From Bacillota bacterium (lineage in GTDB: Bacteria > Sysuimicrobiota > Sysuimicrobiia > Sysuimicrobiales > Segetimicrobiaceae), in NCBI GenBank assembly GCA_021324975.1, contig JAJPIA010000113.1:1-40049 (forward strand): 40,049 bases of DNA, written 5' to 3'. A program made the position numbers and the translations under genes. Positions 32,166 to 40,049 of the stretch are shown here, one piece after another. Each line of letters opens with the position of its first letter. Position 1 is the stretch's first letter. Below the pieces are notes generated by a model, which was given only the letters and a program-made list of their open reading frames with translations, was not told the origin of the DNA and made no database searches.

Positions 32166-32996
32166 GTGACGCGCTTTTGGCGTACGGGATGGACCACCAG
32201 GATTGCGAGCGGCGTGCTGGCCGCCGTGGTGCTGGCCGCCGTCGCTGCGCCCGTGCTCGCGCGTGTGAGCCCGCTGCTGATGGATATCCCGGTCCGGTTG
32301 CATCAGCCGTCGCCCGCCCACGTGCTCGGGACGGACGGCATGGGGCGGGACGTCTGGTCCCGCATGCTGTTTGGCGGGCGTCTGTCGCTCACCGTCGGCC
32401 TCGTCGCGGTGGCGATCGAGTTCCTCTGTGGAACACTCCTTGGCCTCGCGGCCGGCTATGCCGGCGGCTGGTTCGACCTCGCGGTGATGCGCGTGATCGA
32501 CATCGCGCTCGGGATCCCGGGGTTGATCCTCGCGCTGCTGATGGTGGCGCTGATCGGGCCCGGCCTGCAAAACATCATGATCGCGCTCGGGATCGGCGGG
32601 ACCCCGGGCGTGGCACGGCTCGTGCGCGGGCTTACGCTCGGCATCCGCGAACGCGACTACGTCGCGGCCGCGGTGGCCGTCGGCCTGCGACCGGTGGGGA
32701 TCGGGCTGCGGTACGTGCTGCCCAACGCGCTGCCGCCGGTGCTGGCGGTGGCGAGCCTGGACACCGCAACGATCATGCTCGCCGCCGCGGCGTTGAGCTT
32801 CATTGGGCTCGGGGCGCAACCGCCGTCGCCTGAGTGGGGGGCCATGCTCGCCGACGCGCAAAAGTACTTTCCCAATGCCTGGTGGCTCAGCGTATTTCCA
32901 GGGCTCGCGATTACGCTCGTCGTGCTCTGCCTCAACATCGTGGGGGACGCGCTGCGCGACGTGCTCGATCCCCACGTGTCCCGGCCCGCCCGGTAG
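32166..32996 (+). CDS. ABC transporter permease, DppC/OppC type (third system)
   Basis: 276-residue channel subunit with GTDGMGRDVWSRMLFGGRLS near residues 55-74, EAA loop RDYVAAAVAVGLRPVGIGLRY, and ALSFIGLGAQPPSPEWGAML. It ends LRDVLDPHVSRPAR. GTG 32166 is the start. No ATPase gene follows: the next feature is an AT-rich promoter region and then comM. This closes the third importer and the accessory block. Confidence 0.94.
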   Translation: MTRFWRTGWTTRIASGVLAAVVLAAVAAPVLARVSPLLMDIPVRLHQPSPAHVLGTDGMGRDVWSRMLFGGRLSLTVGLVAVAIEFLCGTLLGLAAGYAGGWFDLAVMRVIDIALGIPGLILALLMVALIGPGLQNIMIALGIGGTPGVARLVRGLTLGIRERDYVAAAVAVGLRPVGIGLRYVLPNALPPVLAVASLDTATIMLAAAALSFIGLGAQPPSPEWGAMLADAQKYFPNAWWLSVFPGLAITLVVLCLNIVGDALRDVLDPHVSRPAR

Positions 32997-33036
32997 GCGT
33001 GGACATCACCCGTCGGTGAGGGACGGCCCCGGTAAG

Positions 33037-33074
33037 CTAGATATCTAGACATCTTTACATCTTTTCTCTAGAAT
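33037..33074 (+). promoter_or_regulatory. Promoter with palindromic operator-like sites upstream of comM
   Basis: An AT-rich island in GC-rich DNA. TAGACA (33046-33051) and TAGAAT (33069-33074), 17 bases apart, make a near-consensus sigma-70-type promoter. The perfect palindrome CTAGATATCTAG (33037-33048) overlaps the -35, and TCTAGA recurs at 33044-33049 and 33067-33072, 23 bases apart and over both promoter elements. Between them lies a tandem repeat of ACATCTTT (33049-33064). This suggests a repressor or activator binding two sites on one DNA face. Transcription would start near 33081, with GAGGAG before ATG 33102. Confidence 0.7.
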
Positions 33075-33101
33075 ACGCGTACCCTCGAGGAGTGGCTCGA
33101 C

Positions 33102-34661
33102 ATGCTCGCCCGGGTGCGCAGCGCCGCGGTGATCGGTCTGGATGCAGTGCCGGTGGACGTGGAAGTAGACGTCGCCGCCGGCCTCCCGGCATTTGCCATC
33201 GTCGGCCTGCCGGACGCGGCGGTGCGCGAGGCGCGCGAGCGCGTACGCGCGGCCATTCGCAACGCAGGGTATGACATGCCGGCGCGCCGCGTGACCGTGA
33301 ACCTGGCGCCCGCGGATACGCGCAAGGTGGGACCGGCCTTCGACCTGCCGATCGCGCTGGGGATCCTGACCGCCACCGGGCAGTTGCCGGAGACCGCGGT
33401 GCGGGGGTACGTGGCCGTCGGCGAGTTGTCGCTCGACGGGACGATACGCCCCGTCGCGGGGATTCTGAGCATCGCCCAGGACCTGCGGTCGGCTGGCACC
33501 CGCGGCCTCCTCGTGCCGGAGGCAAACGCCCCGGAGGCTGCGATTGTGTCCGGGATGCGCGTTTGCCCCGCGGCCCGGCTCCGCGACGCCGTACGAGCGC
33601 TGCGCGGCGACATCCCGTTTCCGGCGGTCCCCCCGCACGGCGCGGGGCCCGTCGAGACGCCGCCCGCGGTGGACTTTGCCGATGTGCGGGGGCAGGCGCA
33701 TGTCCGGCGCGGCCTCGAGATCGCGGCCGCCGGCGGGCACAACGTCCTCATGGTCGGCCCGCCGGGCTCCGGGAAGACCATGCTGGCGCGCCGGTTGCCG
33801 ACGATCCTGCCGCCGCTGAGCCACGACGAAGCGATCCAGGTTACGCGCATCTACAGCGTGGCCGGGCACCTCGCGTCCCGCGCGGCGCTCATCACAACGC
33901 GGCCATTTCGCGCGCCTCACCACACCGCGAGCGCCGTGGCGCTCGTCGGCGGCGGCGCGATTCCCCGCCCGGGGGAGGCGAGCCTCGCGCACCTTGGGGT
34001 GCTCTTCCTCGACGAGTTGCCGGAGTTCCGCCGCGACGCGCTGGAGGCGCTGCGGCAGCCGTTGGAGGAGGGCCGGGCGGTGATCGCACGGGCCCAGAGT
34101 ACCGTCACGTTTCCCACGCGCTGCGTCGTCGTCGCGGCGCTCAACCCGTGCCCGTGCGGGTATTTGGGCGATGCGGTGAAGCCGTGCGCCTGCACCTCTC
34201 GGCAGCGCGCGCAGTATCTGAGCCGCATCTCCGGCCCGCTGCTCGACCGCATGGACCTGTACCTCGAGGTGCCACGGCTCACGGGCGCGGAGCTCACCGC
34301 GCCTCATCCCGGCGAATCCTCGGATGCGGTCCGCGCGCGCGTCATGCGGGCGCGGCGCCGCCGCTGCGCGGCGAGGCGCGGCCCCGCACCCCAGCCGGAG
34401 CCGACCACGCCGGCCGGCTGGCTCGCCGGTCGCGAGAGCCGGCTGGATGCGGCGGTCGTCGCGTTGTTGCGGAGCGCGATCGACCGGCTCGGGCTGAGCG
34501 CGCGTGGGATGCAGCGCGTGGTGCGCGTTGCGCGCACGATCGCCGATCTGGCAGGCGCGGACCGGATCGGCGCCGATCATCTCGCCGAAGCGCTGTCATA
34601 TCGCGCGCTCGATCGTCCGGGGTTTGCGCCGGCGGCGTGGGGGGCGACGTCCGGCGCATGA
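33102..34661 (+). CDS. comM: YifB/ComM family Mg-chelatase-like AAA+ ATPase
   Basis: 519-residue hexameric helicase-like ATPase; in Vibrio and Acinetobacter ComM promotes branch migration during natural transformation. The N-terminal Lon-protease-like domain (about 1-165) has GLPAFAIVGLPDAAVREARERV and VAVGELSLDG. The AAA+ core follows, with Walker A GPPGSGKT (219-226), Walker B LFLDELPEF (301-309) and the sensor region FPTRCVVVAALNPCPCGYLG. Four cysteines (350, 352, 362, 364) form a likely zinc site. The C-terminal Mg_chelatase_C domain ends near LAEALSYRALDRP. It heads the comM-comF-dprA-topA-hslVU operon and its stop overlaps comF (ATGA). Confidence 0.96.
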   Translation: MLARVRSAAVIGLDAVPVDVEVDVAAGLPAFAIVGLPDAAVREARERVRAAIRNAGYDMPARRVTVNLAPADTRKVGPAFDLPIALGILTATGQLPETAVRGYVAVGELSLDGTIRPVAGILSIAQDLRSAGTRGLLVPEANAPEAAIVSGMRVCPAARLRDAVRALRGDIPFPAVPPHGAGPVETPPAVDFADVRGQAHVRRGLEIAAAGGHNVLMVGPPGSGKTMLARRLPTILPPLSHDEAIQVTRIYSVAGHLASRAALITTRPFRAPHHTASAVALVGGGAIPRPGEASLAHLGVLFLDELPEFRRDALEALRQPLEEGRAVIARAQSTVTFPTRCVVVAALNPCPCGYLGDAVKPCACTSRQRAQYLSRISGPLLDRMDLYLEVPRLTGAELTAPHPGESSDAVRARVMRARRRRCAARRGPAPQPEPTTPAGWLAGRESRLDAAVVALLRSAIDRLGLSARGMQRVVRVARTIADLAGADRIGADHLAEALSYRALDRPGFAPAAWGATSGA

Positions 34662-35425
34662 GCGTGGCGCCGGCGCCGCGCACGCCCGGGTCGCTCGGGG
34701 CGCTCCTGGGGGCGCACCGCACGTGCCGCCGGTGCGGCGGCGGATATCCGATCGCACCGGCGTGCATCGCGGCCGCGCTGGATCCGATTCCCGACAGTGC
34801 GTGCCGGCGATGCGCCCAGCGCCGCGCCGGAGGATGCTGCCCCAGCCTGGGGTGCCGGCGGGGGCGGCTGCGGATCAGCAGGACCCGGTGCGTCCTCGGG
34901 TATCACTGTGGAGCAGCGCGAGCGCTCGTGCTTGCCGCCAAGGATCGCGGCAGCGCGCCCGCGGCGACGCTCCTCGCGCGGCTCCTCGCCGGATGGGTGG
35001 CGGATACCCCGGCCGTGCGAGACTACGACATGATCATCCCCGTGCCGTTTCACCCCGCGACCGTGCGGGGGCGCCGTTGGCATCCGCTGACCGCGGTCTA
35101 TCTCGAGGCCCTGCCGTACCTGCGCCGCCGCCTGCCCTGCGAAGATCTCGCGCCGCCGTTCTTGGTGCAGACGCGGCCCATCACCACCCAGCGCCGGCGG
35201 GCGGAGGCCGCGCGGTGGCACGCCGTGCGCGGCGCGTTTGCGCTCGGGTTTCGAACGCGGATGCTGCGCGGCGCCCGCGTCTTGCTCCTCGACGACGTGA
35301 TGACCTCAGGCGCCACGGCCAGCGAATGCGCCCGCGTGTTGCTGGACGACGGCGGCGCCGCGACCGTCGACGCGTGCGTCTTCGTGCGACAACCGTGGCG
35401 TGGTCGCGCTCGCGGCGTTATTTGA
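34658..35425 (+). CDS. comF: ComF family phosphoribosyltransferase-like protein
   Basis: 255-residue protein of the ComF/GntX family, needed for DNA uptake in competent bacteria. The N-terminal zinc-finger-like region has CRRC (23-26), CRRC (49-52) and a CC...C group (60-66). The phosphoribosyltransferase domain follows with IIPVPFHPATVRGRRWHP and the PRPP-binding loop VLLLDDVMTSGAT (208-220). The N-terminal zinc part is more Arg-rich than usual but keeps the paired cysteines. ATG 34658 overlaps the comM stop. Its last 26 bases overlap the dprA frame. Family members are thought to bind PRPP-like ligands or ssDNA; the enzymatic activity is unproven. Confidence 0.92.
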   Translation: MSVAPAPRTPGSLGALLGAHRTCRRCGGGYPIAPACIAAALDPIPDSACRRCAQRRAGGCCPSLGCRRGRLRISRTRCVLGYHCGAARALVLAAKDRGSAPAATLLARLLAGWVADTPAVRDYDMIIPVPFHPATVRGRRWHPLTAVYLEALPYLRRRLPCEDLAPPFLVQTRPITTQRRRAEAARWHAVRGAFALGFRTRMLRGARVLLLDDVMTSGATASECARVLLDDGGAATVDACVFVRQPWRGRARGVI

Positions 35426-36578
35426 CAATGCGAGACGGCGGGGTATAGAATCCTTGGACGCAGGCGAGCGCCGGTGCTTGATCGCGTTGAGTCTCGCGCC
35501 GGCGCTCGGTCCGGTGCGCATCGGGCGCTTGATGCGCGCGTTTGGATCCGCCCGCGAGGCGTGGCGCGCATCGGCGGCGGCTCTTGCGGCGGTCGAGGGA
35601 ATCGGCGCCCGCGTCGCGGCGTTGATCGCCGCGGGCCGGGGCTCAGTCGACGTGGATCGCGTGCTGCGCCGAGCCGACGCCGCGGGAGCGCGGGTACTCA
35701 CGTGGCTCGACGATGCGTACCCGTCAGCGTGGCGGGATCTTCGCGACGCCCCGCCGGTGGTGTACGTTCGGGGGCGGTGGGCGGCCGACGCTCCCGCGGT
35801 CGCCGTCGTCGGGACGCGTCGCGCGACGCCGTACGGCCTCGGTATCGCGGGCACCCTCGGGGAATCCCTGGGCGCGTCTGGGGCGGTGGTGGTCAGCGGT
35901 CTTGCCCGCGGAGTCGACGGGGCCGCTCACGCCGGCACGTTGCGCGCCGGCGGCGTGACGGTCGGGGTGCTCGCCGGTGGAGTCGACGTGGTGTATCCGC
36001 CTGAGCATCGGTCCCTAATAGAAGCGATGCAGGCGCGAGGCGCGGTGGTCTCCGAGGCGCCCATCGGGGCGCACCCCGACCGCCGGCAATTTGCCCGCCG
36101 CAACCGGCTGATCAGCGGCCTGGCGCGGGCGGTCATCGTCGTGGAGGGAGACGTGGACAGCGGGGCGTTGATCACGGCGCGATACGCGCGGGCGCAGGGA
36201 CGGCCGGTGTTCGCCGTCCCCGGCAACGTGTACGCCGGGCCGAGCCGGGGCCCAAACCGGCTGCTGGCGGAGGGCGCCGGCGCGATCTCCGCGCCGGCCG
36301 AGGCGGCTCGGGTGCTGGGGCTCCCGGTCCCGGCGCAGCCGGTGCGAAACGTGACACCGCGCCCGCCGGCGTCGGTCCCGGCCAGGGTGCTTGTCGCCCT
36401 GGGAGATGAATTTGTGCATATTGACGATGTGGTCGCGCGGTCCGGGCTCGGGACCGCGCAGGTAGCGGCGGCACTCGCGGTGCTGGAGATCGACGGCCTG
36501 GTGCAGCGCGGGGCCGGCCAGCGCTTTGCCCGAGCCGGGCCCGCCCGCTCGGGACACTTCGAGCCTGGAGGCGTGTAG
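35400..36578 (+). CDS. dprA: DNA-processing protein DprA
   Basis: 392-residue protein that binds incoming single-stranded DNA and loads RecA during transformation. An N-terminal SAM/helix-hairpin-helix-like region (about 22-85) includes LAPALGPVRIGRLMRAFGS. The Rossmann-like core reads AVVGTRRATPYG, VVSGLARGVDGAAH, GGVDVVYPPEH, RNRLISGLARAVIVVEG and SGALITARYARAQGRPVFAVPG. A C-terminal winged helix is seen near 328-375 (FVHIDDVVARSGLGTAQVAAAL). GTG 35400 overlaps comF by 26 bases; TTG 35454, just before the conserved region, is an alternative start. The stop shares one base with the topA GTG. Confidence 0.95.
   Translation: MVALAALFDNARRRGIESLDAGERRCLIALSLAPALGPVRIGRLMRAFGSAREAWRASAAALAAVEGIGARVAALIAAGRGSVDVDRVLRRADAAGARVLTWLDDAYPSAWRDLRDAPPVVYVRGRWAADAPAVAVVGTRRATPYGLGIAGTLGESLGASGAVVVSGLARGVDGAAHAGTLRAGGVTVGVLAGGVDVVYPPEHRSLIEAMQARGAVVSEAPIGAHPDRRQFARRNRLISGLARAVIVVEGDVDSGALITARYARAQGRPVFAVPGNVYAGPSRGPNRLLAEGAGAISAPAEAARVLGLPVPAQPVRNVTPRPPASVPARVLVALGDEFVHIDDVVARSGLGTAQVAAALAVLEIDGLVQRGAGQRFARAGPARSGHFEPGGV
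35422..35451 (+). promoter_or_regulatory. Near-consensus sigma-70 promoter at the comF/dprA junction
   Basis: A perfect TTGACA (35422-35427) is followed by TATAGAAT (35444-35451), giving 16-base spacing to TATAGA or 18-base to TAGAAT. It spans the comF stop and the first codons of the dprA frame. A start near 35458 would lie within dprA, so it would serve a shorter DprA (TTG start) or the downstream topA-hslVU genes. It stands out in this GC-rich sequence. Confidence 0.55.
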
Positions 36579-38695
36579 TGGCGAAATCTCTCGTAGTCGT
36601 GGAGTCGCCGACCAAGGCGCGCACGCTGAAAAAGCTCTTGGATCGGCGATACGACGTGGTCGCATCCATGGGGCACGTCAAAGATCTGCCTCGCAGCCAG
36701 CTCGGTGTGGACATCGAGCACGAATTCACACCGAAGTACGTCGTGCCGAAGGGCAAGGGACCGGTCATCAAAGAACTCAAGTCGGCGGCGAAGAAGGCGT
36801 CGGCCATCTATCTCGCCACCGACCCCGACCGGGAAGGGGAAGCCATCTCCTGGCACCTCGCGACCATCCTTGAGCGCGTCAACCCGAAGATCAAACGCAT
36901 CGAATTCCACGAGGTCACGAAGGACGCGGTCCGGCGGGCCCTGGCGGTGCCGCGGGACATCGACGTGAGCCGGGTGAACGCGCAGCAGGCGCGCCGCGTG
37001 CTCGATCGCCTCGTGGGCTACAAGCTCAGCCCGCTCCTCTGGCGCAAGGTCCGCGGCGGGCTCAGCGCCGGGCGCGTGCAGTCTGTCGCCGTGCGGCTCA
37101 TCTGCGAGCGCGAGAGCGAGATCGAAGCGTTCGTTCCGCAGGAGTACTGGTCGATCGCCGCGCGGCTCGCCCGGCTCGGCGAGGACGTGCCGTTCGTGGC
37201 GCGGCTCGTCACGAAGGACGGCGACAAGATCGCCATCGGCAACCAGGCCGAGGCGGAGGTCCTGATCCGGGACCTGGAACGGCTGCCCTACACCGTGACG
37301 GAAGTTCGACGCCGGGACCAGCAGCGGCATCCCGCGGCGCCGTTCACGACGAGCACCCTGCAGCAGGAGGCGAACCGCAAGATCGGCTACTCGGCGGCGC
37401 GGACCATGGTCGTCGCCCAGCAACTCTACGAGGGCCTCGATGTCGGCCCCGAAGGCACGGTGGGCCTGATCACGTACATGCGCACGGACGCCGTGTACGT
37501 CGCCGCCGAGGCGCAGGCCCAGGCGCGGACCTTTATCGCGGACACCTACGGCGCATCCTATGTGCCGGCGGAGCCGCGCCGGTACACGTCCCGCCGTGAT
37601 GCGCAGGGCGCGCACGAGGCGATCCGGCCGACGTCCGTGACGCGCACGCCGGACTCGGTCAAGCCGTACCTCAAAGCGGACCAGTACAAGGTGTACAAGC
37701 TCATCTGGGAGCGCTTCATCGCCAGCCAGATGGCGTCGGCCGTCATGGACACGCTCGTGGTGGACATCAGCGCCGGCCCGTTCGGGTTCCGGGCGACCGG
37801 CTCCCGCGTGAAATTCCCGGGGTTCCTTCGCGTCTACCTCGAGGGACGCGACAACGGCGAGGAGGAACCCGCCGAGGGATGGCTGCCGGAGTTGCAGCAG
37901 GGCGAGCGCCTGCGTCTCCTCGGGCTCGACCCGGCGCAGCACTTCACGCAGCCGCCGCCGCGCTACACCGAGGCGACGCTCGTCCGCGCGCTCGAAGAGC
38001 GCGGCATCGGCCGGCCGAGCACGTACGCGCCGATCATCGAGACGATCAAGCACCGCGGGTACGTGGAGCTGGAGGACCGCCGCCTCTATCCCACGGATCT
38101 GGGGATCCTGGTCAACACGCTCCTGGTCGAGCACTTCCCGGACGTCCTCGACGTAGAGTTCACCGCGCACATGGAGGCGGATCTCGATCGGGTCGAGGAG
38201 GGGGCGGAGGATTGGGTCGGCGTCGTCCGGGCGTTCTACGGGCCGTTTGCGGAAGTGCTGCACAAAGCCGAGCAGAACATCGAGGAAGTCGAGATGGCGC
38301 CGGAGGAGATCGGCGAGCCCTGCCCGCAGTGCGGGCGGCCGCTGGTGAAGCGGCGGGGCCGCTACGGCGAGTTCATCGCCTGCTCGGGGTACCCCGCCTG
38401 CTCCTACACGCGACCTGTGGGCATCGGCGTGAGGTGCCCGCTCGACAACGGCGAGGTCGTGGAGCGGCGCACGCGTAAGGGACGCGTTTTCTACGGCTGC
38501 GCCAACTACCCGGCGTGCACCTTCACGTCGTGGGATCGACCCGTGGGGCGGACGTGTCCGCAGTGCGGCCACATCCTCGTGACAAAGCGGGCGCGTCGCG
38601 GTGTGACCCCGCCCGTCGTATGCAGCAACAAGGAGTGCACGTACAAGGAGGTGGCGGCGGCCCGCGAGCCCGAGCAGGTAGGCACGCCGTCGTGA
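36578..38695 (+). CDS. topA: DNA topoisomerase I (type IA)
   Basis: 705-residue enzyme that relaxes negative supercoils by passing strands through a transient single-strand break. The Toprim domain shows [16 protein letters not shown] (Glu9) and [14 protein letters not shown] (Asp82, Asp84, Glu86). The active-site tyrosine is Tyr300 in [11 protein letters not shown], with Arg302. The block [19 protein letters not shown] is typical. The C-terminus has three Cys4 zinc ribbons beginning at Cys582, Cys620 and Cys660. GTG 36578 shares one base with the dprA stop and follows GGAGGCG. The stop overlaps the hslV GTG. The usual trmFO and xerC genes between topA and hslV are absent. Confidence 0.98.
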   Translation: MAKSLVVVESPTKARTLKKLLDRRYDVVASMGHVKDLPRSQLGVDIEHEFTPKYVVPKGKGPVIKELKSAAKKASAIYLATDPDREGEAISWHLATILERVNPKIKRIEFHEVTKDAVRRALAVPRDIDVSRVNAQQARRVLDRLVGYKLSPLLWRKVRGGLSAGRVQSVAVRLICERESEIEAFVPQEYWSIAARLARLGEDVPFVARLVTKDGDKIAIGNQAEAEVLIRDLERLPYTVTEVRRRDQQRHPAAPFTTSTLQQEANRKIGYSAARTMVVAQQLYEGLDVGPEGTVGLITYMRTDAVYVAAEAQAQARTFIADTYGASYVPAEPRRYTSRRDAQGAHEAIRPTSVTRTPDSVKPYLKADQYKVYKLIWERFIASQMASAVMDTLVVDISAGPFGFRATGSRVKFPGFLRVYLEGRDNGEEEPAEGWLPELQQGERLRLLGLDPAQHFTQPPPRYTEATLVRALEERGIGRPSTYAPIIETIKHRGYVELEDRRLYPTDLGILVNTLLVEHFPDVLDVEFTAHMEADLDRVEEGAEDWVGVVRAFYGPFAEVLHKAEQNIEEVEMAPEEIGEPCPQCGRPLVKRRGRYGEFIACSGYPACSYTRPVGIGVRCPLDNGEVVERRTRKGRVFYGCANYPACTFTSWDRPVGRTCPQCGHILVTKRARRGVTPPVVCSNKECTYKEVAAAREPEQVGTPS

Positions 38696-39267
38696 TCGCT
38701 AGACGCCGGGCGGCACCCGCGCATCCGGGTGCGGCGCCGCCCGTCCGGTCCACCACGGTCGTGGCCGTTCGCCGGGACGGCCGGGTGGCCCTGGCCGGCG
38801 ACGGCCAGGTGAGCCTCGGGAATACGGTGCTCAAGCACGGCGCGCGGAAGATTCGCCGCATCGGCGAGGGCGTGATCGCCGGGTTCGCCGGGTCCGCGGC
38901 GGACGGGCTCACGCTGTTCGAGCGCCTCGAGAAAAAGCTCGGCGAGACGCACGGGCATCTGGCCCGCGCGGTCGTGGCGCTCGCGAAAGACTGGCGCACC
39001 GACCGCATCCTGCGACGGCTCGAGGCCCTCCTCCTCGTGGCCGACCGCGACCATCTCTTCGTGCTCTCCGGGAGCGGCGACATCATCGAGCCTGACGACG
39101 GCCTGGCCGCGATCGGGTCCGGAGGGCCGTACGCGCTGGCCGCCGCCCGCGCGCTCGTGCGGCACGCGCCGCTTCCCGCGGAGGAGATTGCCCGGGAGGC
39201 GCTGCGTATTGCCAGCGAGATCTGCGTGTTTACGAACGATCAGATGACGGTGGAGGTGTTGCCGTAA
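38692..39267 (+). CDS. hslV: ATP-dependent protease subunit HslV (ClpQ)
   Basis: 191-residue threonine peptidase that stacks as two hexameric rings and degrades proteins unfolded by HslU. The mature N-terminus is [10 protein letters not shown] at Thr21/Thr22, then [21 protein letters not shown] and [20 protein letters not shown], all standard. GTG 38692 overlaps the topA stop (GTGA). It is the only reasonable start, because no other start codon lies between it and the catalytic threonine. That leaves a 20-residue Ala/Pro/Arg-rich leader to be removed, where many bacteria have only Met. The C-terminal [14 protein letters not shown] is intact. Confidence 0.95.
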   Translation: MIARRRAAPAHPGAAPPVRSTTVVAVRRDGRVALAGDGQVSLGNTVLKHGARKIRRIGEGVIAGFAGSAADGLTLFERLEKKLGETHGHLARAVVALAKDWRTDRILRRLEALLLVADRDHLFVLSGSGDIIEPDDGLAAIGSGGPYALAAARALVRHAPLPAEEIAREALRIASEICVFTNDQMTVEVLP

Positions 39268-39270
39268 CCG

Positions 39271-40049
39271 ATGGCGGCGCAGGGGCCGGAGGCGGGGCTG
39301 GCGATCGAAGGGCTGACGCCGCGGCGTATCGTGGAGGAACTCGACAAGTACATCGTCGGGCAGGCCGCCGCGAAGCGCGCGGTCGCGATCGCGCTGCGAA
39401 ACCGCTACCGGCGGAGCCGGCTCGGGCCCGACATGCGCGACGAGGTCATCCCCAAGAATATCCTCATGATCGGCCCGACCGGAGTCGGCAAGACGGAGAT
39501 CGCGCGGCGCCTGGCCCGCCTGGCCGCGGCGCCGTTTGTGAAGGTGGAGGCCACCAAGTTCACGGAGGTCGGTTACGTCGGGCGCGACGTCGACTCGATG
39601 ATCCGCGACTTGGTCGAAACCGCCATCCAGATGGTCCGGAGCGAACAGGTGGGCAAGGTGCGCGAGCGGGCCGCCGAGCATGCCCGCGACCGGCTCGTCG
39701 AGATTCTCGTCCCGGCGCCGCGGCGGGAGCCCGGGTTTACGAACCCGTTCGAGACGCTGTTTGGCGGCGGGCGTCCCCCGGCCGCCCCGCCGGCGTCCCC
39801 CGGCCCGGCCGTCCCCGATCTTGCCGAGCGCCGCGCAGCCATGCGCGCGCGCCTCGATCGCGGGGAGCTCGACCGTGAGACCGTGGAGATCGAGACCGAG
39901 GAGAGCGCGCTGCCGACCGTCGAGGTGTTTTCGGGGCAGGGCGTGGAGGAGATGGGCATCAACCTCCAGGATCTGTTCGGCAACATCCTGCCGCGCCGGC
40001 GGAAACGGCGGCGCATGCCGGTGCCGGACGCGCTTCGCGTGCTCACCAA
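39271..40049 (+). CDS. hslU: ATP-dependent protease ATPase subunit HslU (ClpY), 5' part
   Basis: AAA+ unfoldase that feeds HslV. ATG 39271 begins three bases after the hslV stop, and the frame stays open to the window end (259 full codons). The N-terminal [17 protein letters not shown], Walker A GPTGVGKT (68-75), [19 protein letters not shown] with the pore loop GYVG (101-104), and the start of the I-domain ([14 protein letters not shown], then a Pro/Gly-rich linker and [14 protein letters not shown]) are all typical. GGAGGT at 39252-39257 is rather far upstream, so translation is probably coupled to hslV. The Walker B and C-terminal parts lie beyond the window. Confidence 0.96.
   Translation, partial: MAAQGPEAGLAIEGLTPRRIVEELDKYIVGQAAAKRAVAIALRNRYRRSRLGPDMRDEVIPKNILMIGPTGVGKTEIARRLARLAAAPFVKVEATKFTEVGYVGRDVDSMIRDLVETAIQMVRSEQVGKVRERAAEHARDRLVEILVPAPRREPGFTNPFETLFGGGRPPAAPPASPGPAVPDLAERRAAMRARLDRGELDRETVEIETEESALPTVEVFSGQGVEEMGINLQDLFGNILPRRRKRRRMPVPDALRVLT

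Noticed and set aside
35927-38572. 881-codon open frame on the minus strand opposite dprA and topA
   Set aside because: Antisense shadow of two clear genes; composition is Arg/Asp/His-rich and matches no family. Long antisense frames are expected at this GC content.
1-40049. CRISPR arrays, tRNA or rRNA genes, insertion sequences, prophage genes
   Set aside because: No regularly spaced repeats, cloverleaf or rRNA-like sequence, transposase or integrase motif was seen on either strand by eye; a tRNA scan and repeat finder would be needed to exclude small cases.

Overview
The window is strongly GC-rich, almost fully coding DNA with frequent ATGA/GTGA stop-start overlaps, GTG starts and Shine-Dalgarno sites. 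The gene order at the two ends (rplS-lepB-rnhB-yraN, then comM-comF-dprA-topA-hslV-hslU) is the order typical of Firmicutes and related Terrabacteria. The many Tat-exported solute-binding proteins and the high GC suggest a GC-rich, deep-branching Terrabacterial lineage, perhaps from soil or a thermal habitat (Limnochordia- or CSP1-3/Sysuimicrobiota-like). That placement is inference; no rRNA or tRNA gene was found to anchor it.

Layout. 1-1892: end of ribosomal protein L19, signal peptidase I, RNase HII and a YraN nuclease-like protein. 2124-7467: an Opp/Dpp-type ABC importer with two tandem binding proteins and two permeases. 7649-8710: two small unknown proteins, a strong bidirectional terminator and a DinB-like protein on the minus strand. 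8904-13850: a creatinase-like M24 hydrolase followed by a second Opp/Dpp-type importer. 14013-18608: FAH-family hydrolase, MFS transporter with an overlapping one-helix protein, a decayed Kelch gene (minus) and an NAD(P)-binding/SAF-domain oxidoreductase. 18605-19465: DMT exporter (minus). 19785-21157: FAD and 2Fe-2S subunits of a molybdenum hydroxylase, with no catalytic subunit beside them. 21393-26403 (minus): a spermidine/putrescine-type ABC importer (binding protein, ATPase, two permeases) ending in an aspartoacylase-like deacylase. 26744-27732: an Ftr1-like membrane protein with a small partner. 27829-32996: a third Opp/Dpp-type importer with a CocE/NonD hydrolase inside the operon. 33102-40049: comM, comF, dprA, topA, hslV and hslU (cut by the window end).

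How it fits together. About 31 kb of transport and catabolic genes sits between yraN and comM, which are usually adjacent or close. The block looks like a scavenging island: four ABC importers plus hydrolases acting on C-N, ester or C-C bonds. None of the three Opp/Dpp-type importers has an ATPase gene here, so they probably draw on ATPases encoded elsewhere. I see no integrase, transposase, CRISPR array or phage gene.

The most notable points are the creatinase-type active site in the M24 protein, the three ATPase-less importers, the small membrane proteins coupled to transporters, the Kelch relic, the hydroxylase lacking its large subunit, and a cluster of CTAG-containing sites overlapping the probable comM promoter.
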